Assembly: GCA_019638795.1 (NCBI GenBank)
Contig: JAHBTB010000003.1
Span: 174,295 to 238,294, forward strand
Direction: 5' to 3'
Source: Fimbriimonadaceae bacterium
GTDB lineage: Bacteria > Armatimonadota > Fimbriimonadia > Fimbriimonadales > Fimbriimonadaceae
Length of the DNA: 64,000 nt
Of this stretch, positions 15,855 through 23,972 are shown one piece after another. The notes below the pieces were generated by a model. That model saw only the letters and a list, made by a program, of their open reading frames with translations, made no database searches and was not told the DNA's origin. Within the stretch, counting starts at the first letter, position 1. Each line of letters starts with the position of its first letter. A program made the position numbers and the translations under genes.

Positions 15855-16623
15855 TGGCGGTCTCGCTGAGCATCGCCACGGTCGGCAGGTGCCGCTTCCA
15901 GTGCGTCCGGGCGACCCGTGACCGCACGGTCTCCACGTCTTCGGGACGGTAGCCCTGGGCGGCCACGTCTTCGGGCGACAGGCCATGGAGGAGGAGGACA
16001 AGGATCTCGTCGGCAAGTTGGTAAGAGATGCCGAAGTCGCCTTCGTCGGTCTGGCCCTTCACCAGGTCGGCGGTCGGAGGCTTGTCGACGATCACCGAAG
16101 GCACGCCCAGTTCGCGGGCGAGGGCCCACACTTGGGTCTTGAACAGGTCGCCGAGCGGGTTGATCGGCGGGGCGTCGTCGGCATGCCAGGTGAAATAGCC
16201 AAAGAACCGCTCGGTCTTGTTGCCGGTGCCGATCGGCAGGCCGCGGAACTTGGCCGACTGGTCGAAGAGCACGGTCATCCGGCACCGGGCGCACACGTTG
16301 CCGAGCCGAGTGCCGTCCATGTCGGGCTCGGCCGTGGCGACGTAACCATCGACCATCTGGGTGATCTCGACGGTGCGGTCGTCCAGGCCGAGGTCGTCGA
16401 CGACAAGCTGGGCGTGGGTGAGGCTCTCCGGCGAACTGACCTTGTAAGGCATGCGGACGGTGTGGACGTTCTGGGGGCCGAAGGCGCGGGCGCACAGATA
16501 AGCGGTGACGGCGGAGTCGACCCCACCGCTGAGGCCGACGACTGCGTGGGTGACCTTGCGCCGGCGCACGCACTCGTCGCGGAGGAAGGCGACCAGCCAG
16601 TCGGCGATCAGGGCGGAGTTCAT
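15820..16623 (-). CDS. nadE: NH3-dependent NAD+ synthetase
   Basis: The enzyme amidates nicotinic acid adenine dinucleotide to NAD+ using ATP. The PP-loop motif LSGGVDSAVTAYL (residues 31-43) and the block IGTGNKTERFFGYFTWHAD (substrate loop) with KPPTADLVKGQTDEGDFG are intact. There is no N-terminal glutaminase domain, so it uses ammonia. I start at MNSALIADWLVAFLRDE (267 aa); an ATG at 16680 would add 19 poorly conserved residues. Convergent with ndh, another NAD(H) enzyme. Confidence 0.92.
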   Translation of the reverse strand: MNSALIADWLVAFLRDECVRRRKVTHAVVGLSGGVDSAVTAYLCARAFGPQNVHTVRMPYKVSSPESLTHAQLVVDDLGLDDRTVEITQMVDGYVATAEPDMDGTRLGNVCARCRMTVLFDQSAKFRGLPIGTGNKTERFFGYFTWHADDAPPINPLGDLFKTQVWALARELGVPSVIVDKPPTADLVKGQTDEGDFGISYQLADEILVLLLHGLSPEDVAAQGYRPEDVETVRSRVARTHWKRHLPTVAMLSETAINEFYLRPVDF

Positions 16624-16710
16624 CGCGAGCAACCGCCGGGCCAAGGGGGCGGAGGGCGCAGGCCGCACGACGCGCAGCATGGGCGCGACTGTACCTGCCT
16701 GGCGGAGGGG

Positions 16711-18306
16711 CTAGTGCGCCTCGGCCAGGGCCGCCGCCCCTGCCCCACCCTTCTTGCGGCTGCGCAGGAGGAGGATGGTGGGCGACGCCGCGACCGACGC
16801 GACAAGGATGAGCATGAAGCCGTTGTTGTACGCCCGGGTGGCGGCCTGGGTGCCGAGCGCGGCGTCCACGATCTTGTACGACCCCAGCTCCGCCCGGTCG
16901 GGAGAGTAGCCCCGGCTCTGGAGGTACGCCTTGGCCATGGCGAGCCGTTGGACGGTCGCCGGGCTGACCGCCGTCACGTCCTCGACCAAGGTCGCCCGGG
17001 CGAGGTGGAGTTGGTGGGTCACCATGCTGCCGATGACGGCGATGCCGAACGAGCCGCCCAGTTGCCGGGCGAGATTGAGCATGCCCGCCCCTTGGGCGAT
17101 CTGGGGGCCCTTGAGGGTGCTGAACGCGGCGAGGTTGATGGGGACGAAGAGCATGCCCAACCCCAGGCCGCGCAGGAGAAGGGGGACGAGCACGTTGTCA
17201 GCCCCGGCCGTGGAAGGCATCATCGCCAGCTCACCCATGGACACGAGGTAGATGCCGAGCCCAGCGACGATCGACACCTTCGGCTCGAAGATCGGCTTTT
17301 CTCCCCCCAGGAGTCGGCCCGACATCACCGCGGCAAAGCCCGTCATGATGCCGCCGGGCAGCAGGGTCAGGCCCGTCTCGGTGGGCGAGAGGTGCATGAC
17401 GTTCTGGGCGAACATCGGGTAGATGAAGACCCCGCCGTAGAGGCCGAACCCGAGGACCACGAAGAGCACGATGCCCGCGGTGAGGTCTCGGTTCGAGAGC
17501 ACCTTCAGGCTGACGACGGGCACCTCGTTGCGCGGGGACGTCTGCCACCAGACAAACAGGGGCAAGATTACGCCGGCGACCACAGCCAGGGTGACGATGA
17601 GCGGACTGTCGAACCAGTCTTTGGCGTTCCCTTCCTCCAACATGTACTGCAGGCAGCCCAGACCGACGGCGAGGAGCGCGATGCCGAGCCAGTCGACTTT
17701 GCTCACCTTCATCGCGAACTTGGAGTCGCGCAGGAACAGAGTCACCAGGGTGAGCGACACGAGCCCGATGGGCAGGTTGATGAGGAACACCCAGTTCCAA
17801 CTGTAGGTTTCGGTGATCCACCCGCCCAGGGTCGGGCCGAGGGTCGGGGCGACGATGACGCCGAGCATGTAGATGGACTGGACAAGCCCCTGTTGCTCCA
17901 TGGGGAAGATCTCCCTGATCGTGGCCTGGGCGGTCGAAAGGAGCGCCGCCCCACCTGCACCCTGGACGATCCGCCACCCGACCAGGGCGGGAAGCGACGT
18001 CGAGAACCCGCACATCGCCGACGCGGCGATGAACACGAAGATCGACGCGCCCAGGTACCGCTTGCGGCCAAACCGCGAGGAAAGCCAGGCGGTGAGCGGC
18101 AAGACGATCACGTTGCTGAGGATGTAGCCGGTGGATATCCAGCCGACTTCCTCGGACGTCGCCCCCAGGTTGCCGGCGATCTGGGGCAGGGACACGTTGA
18201 CGATCGTCGTGTCGAGCACCTCCATGACCGCAGCGGTGATGAGCCCGACCAAGATCCACCAGCGCCACGGGTTCAGCGGCTCGCCGTCCGCGCCGACTTT
18301 GCTCAC
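16711..18306 (-). CDS. DHA2-family multidrug efflux transporter (EmrB/QacA type)
   Basis: The 531-aa MFS protein has about 14 membrane segments and the DHA2 motifs DTTIVNVSLPQIAGNLG (motif C/D1 region), WLSSRFGRKRYLG (motif A) and GWRIVQGAGGAALL. It exports toxic compounds by proton antiport. It starts with GTG overlapping the stop of the EmrA-like gene as GTGA, forming a tetR-emrA-emrB operon. Substrate cannot be told. Confidence 0.9.
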   Translation of the reverse strand: MSKVGADGEPLNPWRWWILVGLITAAVMEVLDTTIVNVSLPQIAGNLGATSEEVGWISTGYILSNVIVLPLTAWLSSRFGRKRYLGASIFVFIAASAMCGFSTSLPALVGWRIVQGAGGAALLSTAQATIREIFPMEQQGLVQSIYMLGVIVAPTLGPTLGGWITETYSWNWVFLINLPIGLVSLTLVTLFLRDSKFAMKVSKVDWLGIALLAVGLGCLQYMLEEGNAKDWFDSPLIVTLAVVAGVILPLFVWWQTSPRNEVPVVSLKVLSNRDLTAGIVLFVVLGFGLYGGVFIYPMFAQNVMHLSPTETGLTLLPGGIMTGFAAVMSGRLLGGEKPIFEPKVSIVAGLGIYLVSMGELAMMPSTAGADNVLVPLLLRGLGLGMLFVPINLAAFSTLKGPQIAQGAGMLNLARQLGGSFGIAVIGSMVTHQLHLARATLVEDVTAVSPATVQRLAMAKAYLQSRGYSPDRAELGSYKIVDAALGTQAATRAYNNGFMLILVASVAASPTILLLRSRKKGGAGAAALAEAH

Positions 18307-19841
18307 GAGGTTTCCACGGTGGCGACGACGGAAAGCCCGACCCGCAAGCGGTCGGACATGTCGGACTTCTCTATGGCGATCTTCACCGGCACCCGCTGGA
18401 CGACCTTGACAAAGTTGCCCGTCGCGTTGTCGGGGGGCAAGAGGGCAAAGGTCGCGCCGGTGGCGGGCGACAGGCTCTCGACATGTCCATGGAGCTTCTT
18501 GCCGGGGAGGCCGTCGATCTCAATCTCGACTTTGTCGCCCGGTTTCATCTTGCTGACCTGGGTCTCCTTGAAGTTCGCCGTCACGTAGAAGGCGTCGTCA
18601 GGCACCAGGAACATCATTGCCGAACCGACCTGCACGAGGCTCCCCACCTCGACCGAACGCTTGCTGACCCGGCCGTCTACGGGGGCGAGGACCACGGCGT
18701 GGGCGAGGTCGATCTCCGCCGCCCGGAGGGCGGCGCGGGCCTGCTCCACTCTCGCGAGGGCCTGTTTCTGGTCGGCGCGCGTCTTGGCCACGCCGATCGT
18801 CTGGGCCTGCGACCCCTGGGCTTGCCCTTGGGCGGTGGACTTGTGGGCGACGGCCGTGTCGACCCGGGCCGCTGTCGCTTGGGCCTGGCGGTCGGCGACG
18901 TCGACACTGGCGGCCGCCGACGCGGCGGTCTCGGCAGCGATCTTGATCTTGGTCTGGGCCTGGCCGACGAGGGCCTGGTTCTGGTCCAGCTGGGTTTGGG
19001 CGGCCTGGACGGCCGATGCCCGTTGCTTGACGGCGGCTTGGGCCGCGACGACCCCGCTGGCGGCGGAGGCGACGGCCTGTGCCGAGGTCGCCTCGGCGGC
19101 CCTCGCGTTGTCCAGGTCCATCTTGCTCGTCGCCCCTTGGTCGAAGAGGTTCTTTGTCCGCGTCAGCTGCCGGACCGCCAAATCGTGGGTGGCCTGGGCC
19201 GAACGGAGGGCCGACTGGGCCTGGGCGACACCGGCGCGGGCGAGGTCAAGGTCGGCCTGGGCCGAGACGAGCCCTGCCCGGGCGCGGTCGACGGCATGGT
19301 GGGCGACGTCGAGGTCAGCCTTGGCCGACTGCACTGCCGATTGCGCGGCCCGGGCATCGGCCTGGGAACTGCGCACGGTGGCCTTGGCCGCGGCGGCGGC
19401 TAGCTGAGCGGCCCGTATGTCGGCGTCGGCTTCACCCAAGACGCCGGCACTGGTCGAGACCCCGGCCTGGGACGTTGCTTGCGCATAGTCGACGGAAACA
19501 CCAGCGGCGGTCGCGTCGGCCTCAGCAGCGGCGAGGTTAGCGTGTGCCTGGTCGACTGCAGCCTGAAGCTTGTCTGTGTCGAGGCGGACAAGAGGTTGCC
19601 CCTTCTTGACCACGGCGTTGTCGGCGACCAAGACCTCCGCAACCGTGCCCTGGACGAGTGGAGCGACAAGGACGACGTCCCCGGCCACCTGGGCGTTGTC
19701 CGTGGACTCGTGACCACGGGACCACAACCAGTTGTGCACACCGAAAGCAGCCCCGACAAGGACGAGGGCGACGATGACGATCCGGCCGTACGGCCGCTTG
19801 GGGCCGGACTCGGGCTCAGGAGGGGTTGGTTCATCAGGCAT
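18303..19841 (-). CDS. EmrA/HlyD-family membrane fusion protein with long hairpin
   Basis: From the ATG at 19841 the protein is 512 aa: a proline-rich cytoplasmic start, one TM segment (GRIVIVALVLVGAAFGVHNW), a biotinyl-lipoyl half (ESTDNAQVAGDVVLVAPLVQ), then an unusually long Ala/Gln-rich coiled-coil hairpin (about residues 75-385), then a lipoyl/beta-barrel domain (APVDGRVSKRSVEVGSLVQV). EmrA is about 390 aa, so the hairpin is some 120 residues longer. It should connect the EmrB-like pump across the periplasm. Starts 8 bp inside the tetR gene end. Confidence 0.9.
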   Translation of the reverse strand: MPDEPTPPEPESGPKRPYGRIVIVALVLVGAAFGVHNWLWSRGHESTDNAQVAGDVVLVAPLVQGTVAEVLVADNAVVKKGQPLVRLDTDKLQAAVDQAHANLAAAEADATAAGVSVDYAQATSQAGVSTSAGVLGEADADIRAAQLAAAAAKATVRSSQADARAAQSAVQSAKADLDVAHHAVDRARAGLVSAQADLDLARAGVAQAQSALRSAQATHDLAVRQLTRTKNLFDQGATSKMDLDNARAAEATSAQAVASAASGVVAAQAAVKQRASAVQAAQTQLDQNQALVGQAQTKIKIAAETAASAAASVDVADRQAQATAARVDTAVAHKSTAQGQAQGSQAQTIGVAKTRADQKQALARVEQARAALRAAEIDLAHAVVLAPVDGRVSKRSVEVGSLVQVGSAMMFLVPDDAFYVTANFKETQVSKMKPGDKVEIEIDGLPGKKLHGHVESLSPATGATFALLPPDNATGNFVKVVQRVPVKIAIEKSDMSDRLRVGLSVVATVETS

Positions 19842-20427
19842 GGGTTCTTTCGATGGCACGGACAAGGAGGCGGGCAAGCGCTTCCGCTTGCAGATGGACT
19901 GTCTCGCGGTCGGGGACCTCTTCAGGTCGGCGGCGGTAGAAGACCAGGCTGTTGGTGGCGAGGACCATCAGCCGTGCGTCGGCCAGCGGGTCGAGACTGT
20001 GAAAGACGCCGGCTTCATTGCCTTCCTTGATTTGGCCCTTGATGAACTGGGCCTCACGCTCCAGGAAGGCGGCGATGTTCTCTTGGACCCGGGGGGCCAA
20101 CTGGTCGAATCCCTCCTCAAAACTCCGCCGGAACCGGGTGAAGAGGTCATATCGCACCATGACCCGGGTGGTCAAGAACGCCACGATACGGTCAGCCGAA
20201 GCCCCACGCACGGACTCCATCAAAGCTTGCCAGATCTTTTCCTGCAAGCTAAGCCCCCAGGCCACGCCAAGGTCCGCTTTGCTGGCGAACCGCAGATACA
20301 CCGTCCCTTTGCCGATACCGGCCTCTTGGGCGATGTCTTCGATCGTCGTCTTCCGATATCCGAACCGTTCAAAGAGGACGGTCGCCGCCGTGAGTAGGCG
20401 CTCTTGTTCGCTGTCAAGGACTTGCAT
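19834..20427 (-). CDS. TetR/AcrR-family repressor of the efflux operon
   Basis: The 197-aa protein has the TetR DNA-binding domain (residues ~8-54: AATVLFERFGYRKTTIEDIA then AGIGKGTVYLRFASK) and a ligand-binding helical C-terminal part. It is the first gene of the tetR-emrA-emrB operon and probably represses it from the inverted repeat just upstream (20441-20463). The inducer is unknown. Confidence 0.9.
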   Translation of the reverse strand: MQVLDSEQERLLTAATVLFERFGYRKTTIEDIAQEAGIGKGTVYLRFASKADLGVAWGLSLQEKIWQALMESVRGASADRIVAFLTTRVMVRYDLFTRFRRSFEEGFDQLAPRVQENIAAFLEREAQFIKGQIKEGNEAGVFHSLDPLADARLMVLATNSLVFYRRRPEEVPDRETVHLQAEALARLLVRAIERTHA

Positions 20428-20440
20428 GATAATGACTAGA

Positions 20441-20463
20441 TGACCTCATGACTAACTAGGTCA
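20441..20463. promoter_or_regulatory. candidate TetR operator
   Basis: Inverted repeat TGACCT-N11-AGGTCA, 14 bp upstream of the tetR start. A direct repeat ATGACTA (20432-20438 and 20448-20454) overlaps it. A minus-strand TTGACC (-35-like) lies inside the right arm, and a TATAGT box (20492-20497, minus) is another possible -10 farther up. Autorepression is inferred from position. Confidence 0.5.
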
Positions 20464-20537
20464 ATCGGTCACTTCCCGATACATTTGTACCACTATACGT
20501 CTTGGGGCCTAGGCACAAGCGAGTGGGACAGTCTTTC

Positions 20538-22172
20538 CTACGAAGCGGACTCTCGGATGGCAAAGAGCCGCTTCATCACTGGTTGCAGGTCGATTTGCGC
20601 CCCGGCGATGCCAAAACTGTCGTGAATCATTAGGTACAGCTTATAAAGCTCACGGTAGGTCTCGACATTCTTTAGATTTGGCTTATACACTGTGTCTTTG
20701 AGCCCGGCCATGGCCCTCTGGGCGGCCAAGGTGTCGGCGTGGGCACCAGCGACGACCGCGCCAAAGATCGCCGAGCCCAACGCACACGTTTGATCAGATT
20801 TCGCGACATGGAAGGGTCGGTTGAACACGTCGGCGTAGATCTGCATCGCCAGCGGGCTCTTGTCGGCGATGCCGCCGCAACCGACGACGCTCTCCACCTT
20901 CACGCCGTATTCCTCCATGCGGTCGACGATCCGGAGAGCCCCGAACGCCGTGGCTTCGATGCACGCCCGATAGAGGTCAGCCGGCTTCGTATGCAGGGTC
21001 AATCCGACGACGAGACCGCTGAGCATGGGGTCGACGAGGATGGTCCGGTTGCCGTTATGCCAGTCGAGGGCAAGGAGGCCGCACTCGCCCGGCTTCAGTC
21101 TCAGGGCCTCCTCCGTGAGTTCTTCGTGGGACTTCGAGGTGAACCGCGACACCCAGTTGAAGATGTCGCCCACCGCCGACTGGCCGGCCTCGAGACCGTA
21201 GTATCCGGGCAGGATCGAGCCACGCACGATCCCGCACATCCCGGGCACGTCGGCGATCGCCTCGTCCATCGGGTGGACCATGCAGTCACAGGTGCTCGTC
21301 CCCATGATCTTGACCAGCACACCGGGCTTCGCCCCGCTCGCCACGGCGCCAAAATGGGCGTCGAGCGCCCCGACGGCCACCGGCGTCCCTGCGGGAATCC
21401 CGGTTTGGGCGGCATACTCCGCCGACAACCGGCCGGCCGCCTCGTCACTCGTCGAGACCGAGTTGTAGAGCCGGGAGCGGAAGTCAGCCAGCCGCGGGTC
21501 CAGGGTCGCCAAGAAGTCGGCTCCCGGCAACCCGCCCCACTGCTCCTCGAACATCGCCTTGTGGCCCGCCGCACAACGGCTCCGCTTCGTTGCCGACGGG
21601 TCCCGCACACCGCACAATTGGGCAGGGATCCAGTCGCATACCTCGGTCCAACTCGCCGCCGCCTCGACCACCTCGGGTGCGACGCGCAGACAGTGGAGCA
21701 ACTTGCTCCAGTACCACTCGCTCGAATAGGTGCCGCCACACTTGGCCAGGTAGGGTCGGCCCTGGTCGGCCGCCTTCTTCGTGATTTCGGCGGCCTCCTC
21801 ATGCGACGTGTGGTCTTTCCAAAGCCAAACCTGAGCGTTCAAATTGTCCTGGAAGCCAGGCGACGATCCAAGCGCGGAGTTGTCCGCCGTGACCGGCATG
21901 GGCGAAGAACCGGTCGTGTCCACCCCGATCCCCACGACTTGGGACAGGTCCACCGCCTTGCCCACCTCGCGGGCCACCGTGACAAACCCCACCAGGTAGT
22001 CGGCCGGGTTCTGCCTGGCCAAGTGGGGGTCCTTGGCGTCGAGCAAGATTCCCGCCTCGCCCGAAGGGTAGTTGAATACGGCCGTCGCCACTTCTTCGCC
22101 GCTGTCGACGTCGACGACCAGGGCGCGCACCGAGTTCGTGCCGTAGTCCAGACCAAGGGACAACCTAGCCAC
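20538..22172 (-). CDS. araB: ribulokinase
   Basis: The 544-aa FGGY-family kinase starts SLGLDYGTNSVRALVVD (phosphate-binding) and has the ribulokinase block PMPVTADNSALGSSPGFQDN plus NAQVWLWKDHTSHEEA, AVGALDAHFGAVASG and KIMGTSTCDCMV. It phosphorylates L-ribulose in arabinose breakdown. The GTG start has GGAGGG upstream. No araA or araD lies in the window. It is divergent from the GH172/DUF2961 gene, which could supply arabinose. Confidence 0.92.
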   Translation of the reverse strand: MARLSLGLDYGTNSVRALVVDVDSGEEVATAVFNYPSGEAGILLDAKDPHLARQNPADYLVGFVTVAREVGKAVDLSQVVGIGVDTTGSSPMPVTADNSALGSSPGFQDNLNAQVWLWKDHTSHEEAAEITKKAADQGRPYLAKCGGTYSSEWYWSKLLHCLRVAPEVVEAAASWTEVCDWIPAQLCGVRDPSATKRSRCAAGHKAMFEEQWGGLPGADFLATLDPRLADFRSRLYNSVSTSDEAAGRLSAEYAAQTGIPAGTPVAVGALDAHFGAVASGAKPGVLVKIMGTSTCDCMVHPMDEAIADVPGMCGIVRGSILPGYYGLEAGQSAVGDIFNWVSRFTSKSHEELTEEALRLKPGECGLLALDWHNGNRTILVDPMLSGLVVGLTLHTKPADLYRACIEATAFGALRIVDRMEEYGVKVESVVGCGGIADKSPLAMQIYADVFNRPFHVAKSDQTCALGSAIFGAVVAGAHADTLAAQRAMAGLKDTVYKPNLKNVETYRELYKLYLMIHDSFGIAGAQIDLQPVMKRLFAIRESAS

Positions 22173-22322
22173 GGCGCCCTCCGACGGCGGTCGTCATGTC
22201 GGCCAGTCGGCCCTTGTCTCTGATCGTCTCAGCGAAGGCGCGGGAGTGCGGGCAAGTCACGTCCATAACTGTAGACCGTCGGGGGCCACCGCCGCCACAG
22301 TGCCCGCGCCGATGCTTGTGGC

Positions 22323-22328
22323 TAAAAT
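22323..22328 (+). promoter_or_regulatory. -10-like TAAAAT seven bases from the start codon (leaderless candidate)
   Basis: TAAAAT, seven bases, then the ATG at 22336. No Shine-Dalgarno sequence precedes this start. The spacing puts the expected transcription start at or one base before the start codon. Confidence 0.4.
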
Positions 22329-22335
22329 GCCGGTC

Positions 22336-23931
22336 ATGACGACCTTGCTTGCAATGGTGGTGTTGGCTTCGGTGCCCCAGCAGGGCCCTCTCGGAGGCTT
22401 GGCCCAGCGGATAGACGGCAGAAGCCGCCGGGTCTCCTCGACAAACCGCGTGGGACCCGACGGTAAGCGCAACCCCTTTGGCAAGCCGGTCGGTGACCTC
22501 CTGGAACGGAGCAACGCCGACAACTACCGGGTCCCGCCGGGGGCCACCCATGTCGTCATGGATGAGAAAGGCCCCGGGATCATCACCCACATGTGGTTCA
22601 CGTTCCTCGGCCCCGGGCCGCAGGACTGGGCGCCACAGGGCTCGGCCGACCACCAGGACATGCTCCTGAGGATCTACTATGACGGCGAGCCTCGGCCCGC
22701 CGTCGAAGCCCCCCTGGGGGACTTCTTTGCCAACGCCTTCGGCAAGCGCTCCGAGGTCAAGAGTCTGCCCGTCGTGGTCGAAGACGCCGACTCCTACAAC
22801 TGCTTCTGGCGGATGCCCTTCCGGAAGTCATGCCGGATCGAGGTCGTCAACCAGGGCACGAAGAACATCAACCTGCTCTACTACAACATTGACTGGATCG
22901 AGAAGAAGTCTCTCCCCGCCGACACCCCCTACTTCTATGCCCAGTACCGGCAGGAGTATCCCGTCGAGCACGGCAAAGACTACACCGTGCTCGAGACGAC
23001 GGGCAAAGGCCACTACGTCGGCACCGTCCTCTCCGTCCGCACCCGGTCCCCAAGCTGGTTTGGCGAAGGGGACGAAAAGATCTACATCGACGGCGAGAAG
23101 GACGCCTCCATCTGGGGGACGGGGACAGAAGACTATTTTCTGAGTGCCTGGGGGCTTCAAACCACGTCGACCCCCTACTTCGGGGTGCCGTACTTCGACC
23201 ATTGGGGCATTGTCGGCGGCCACACGAGTGCCTATCGGTGGCACATCAACGACCCCGTTGTCTTTGAGAAAGGCATCAAGGTCACCTTCGAGCACTTTGG
23301 ATGGATAAGTCCCGACGAAAACAAGGACAACAAGAGCATGAGCTGGAACGAGCGTGAAGACGACTATTCCAGCGTCGCCTACTGGTACCAGACCGGCAAA
23401 CCGACCTTCACCGCCCGGGCCCCCTCCGGAGCGGCTCGGAAACTGCCCAGCCTAGAACGGGTCGTCGTCCCTGCCTCGGAAAACAACACCCACGGCCCGG
23501 GCGAGGCGACGTCCCAACGCCTTGACGTCCACGAGAGACCCCAACTCCTGTACATGCCCACGCGGGCCGAGGGTGCGTTTGTCGAGATCCCGTTTGAAAT
23601 CAAGGAGAAAGAGCCCCTTCGCCTCCTCCTCAGCGTCACAAAGTCGTATGACTTCGGCCGGTACCAGGCTTACGTGGACGGCGTGAAGGTGGGCGGCCCG
23701 TTCGACCTCTACGACAAGGACATCAAGGCCGACGAGGTCCACCTGCTCGACTTTTGGCCTGAGCCAGGCAAGCACGTCGTCCGCCTCGTTTGTGTCGGCA
23801 AAAACAAGTTGTCCGACGGCTTCTACCTGGGGATCGAGTCCGTGCGGCTCCGCGAGCGCCGCCCCCGGGTCAAGCAGATGGGTTGGGACAAAGAGAAGGA
23901 CTGGAGGAAAGACCCCAAACTCTACGGCTGA
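22336..23931 (+). CDS. exported GH172 / DUF2961 family protein
   Basis: From the ATG at 22336 the protein is 531 aa with a short signal peptide (MTTLLAMVVLASVPQQG). DUF2961 features include SNADNYRVPPGATHVVMDEK, GPGIITHMWFTF, LLRIYYDGEPRPAVEAPLGD, the catalytic-region WGTGTEDYFLSAWG and the HTSAYRWHINDP motif. GH172 members act on fructose dianhydrides or cleave arabinofuranosides; the Glu in GTGTEDYF is one of the conserved acidic residues. A C-terminal beta domain follows. The divergent ribulokinase suggests an arabinose link. Confidence 0.85.
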   Translation: MTTLLAMVVLASVPQQGPLGGLAQRIDGRSRRVSSTNRVGPDGKRNPFGKPVGDLLERSNADNYRVPPGATHVVMDEKGPGIITHMWFTFLGPGPQDWAPQGSADHQDMLLRIYYDGEPRPAVEAPLGDFFANAFGKRSEVKSLPVVVEDADSYNCFWRMPFRKSCRIEVVNQGTKNINLLYYNIDWIEKKSLPADTPYFYAQYRQEYPVEHGKDYTVLETTGKGHYVGTVLSVRTRSPSWFGEGDEKIYIDGEKDASIWGTGTEDYFLSAWGLQTTSTPYFGVPYFDHWGIVGGHTSAYRWHINDPVVFEKGIKVTFEHFGWISPDENKDNKSMSWNEREDDYSSVAYWYQTGKPTFTARAPSGAARKLPSLERVVVPASENNTHGPGEATSQRLDVHERPQLLYMPTRAEGAFVEIPFEIKEKEPLRLLLSVTKSYDFGRYQAYVDGVKVGGPFDLYDKDIKADEVHLLDFWPEPGKHVVRLVCVGKNKLSDGFYLGIESVRLRERRPRVKQMGWDKEKDWRKDPKLYG

Positions 23932-23972
23932 CGGCTTGTGGCGGGCCGAAAGGCTCGGGGTAAACCTGTCCG

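Noticed and set aside
15985-18588. 867-aa open frame on the plus strand
   Set aside because: Antisense to nadE and the EmrB-like transporter; His/Asp/Arg-rich peptide without domains. Typical GC-rich shadow.
22246-22335. Upstream start for the GH172 gene
   Set aside because: Would place 30 non-signal residues before a clear signal peptide; the ATG at 22336 is favoured.
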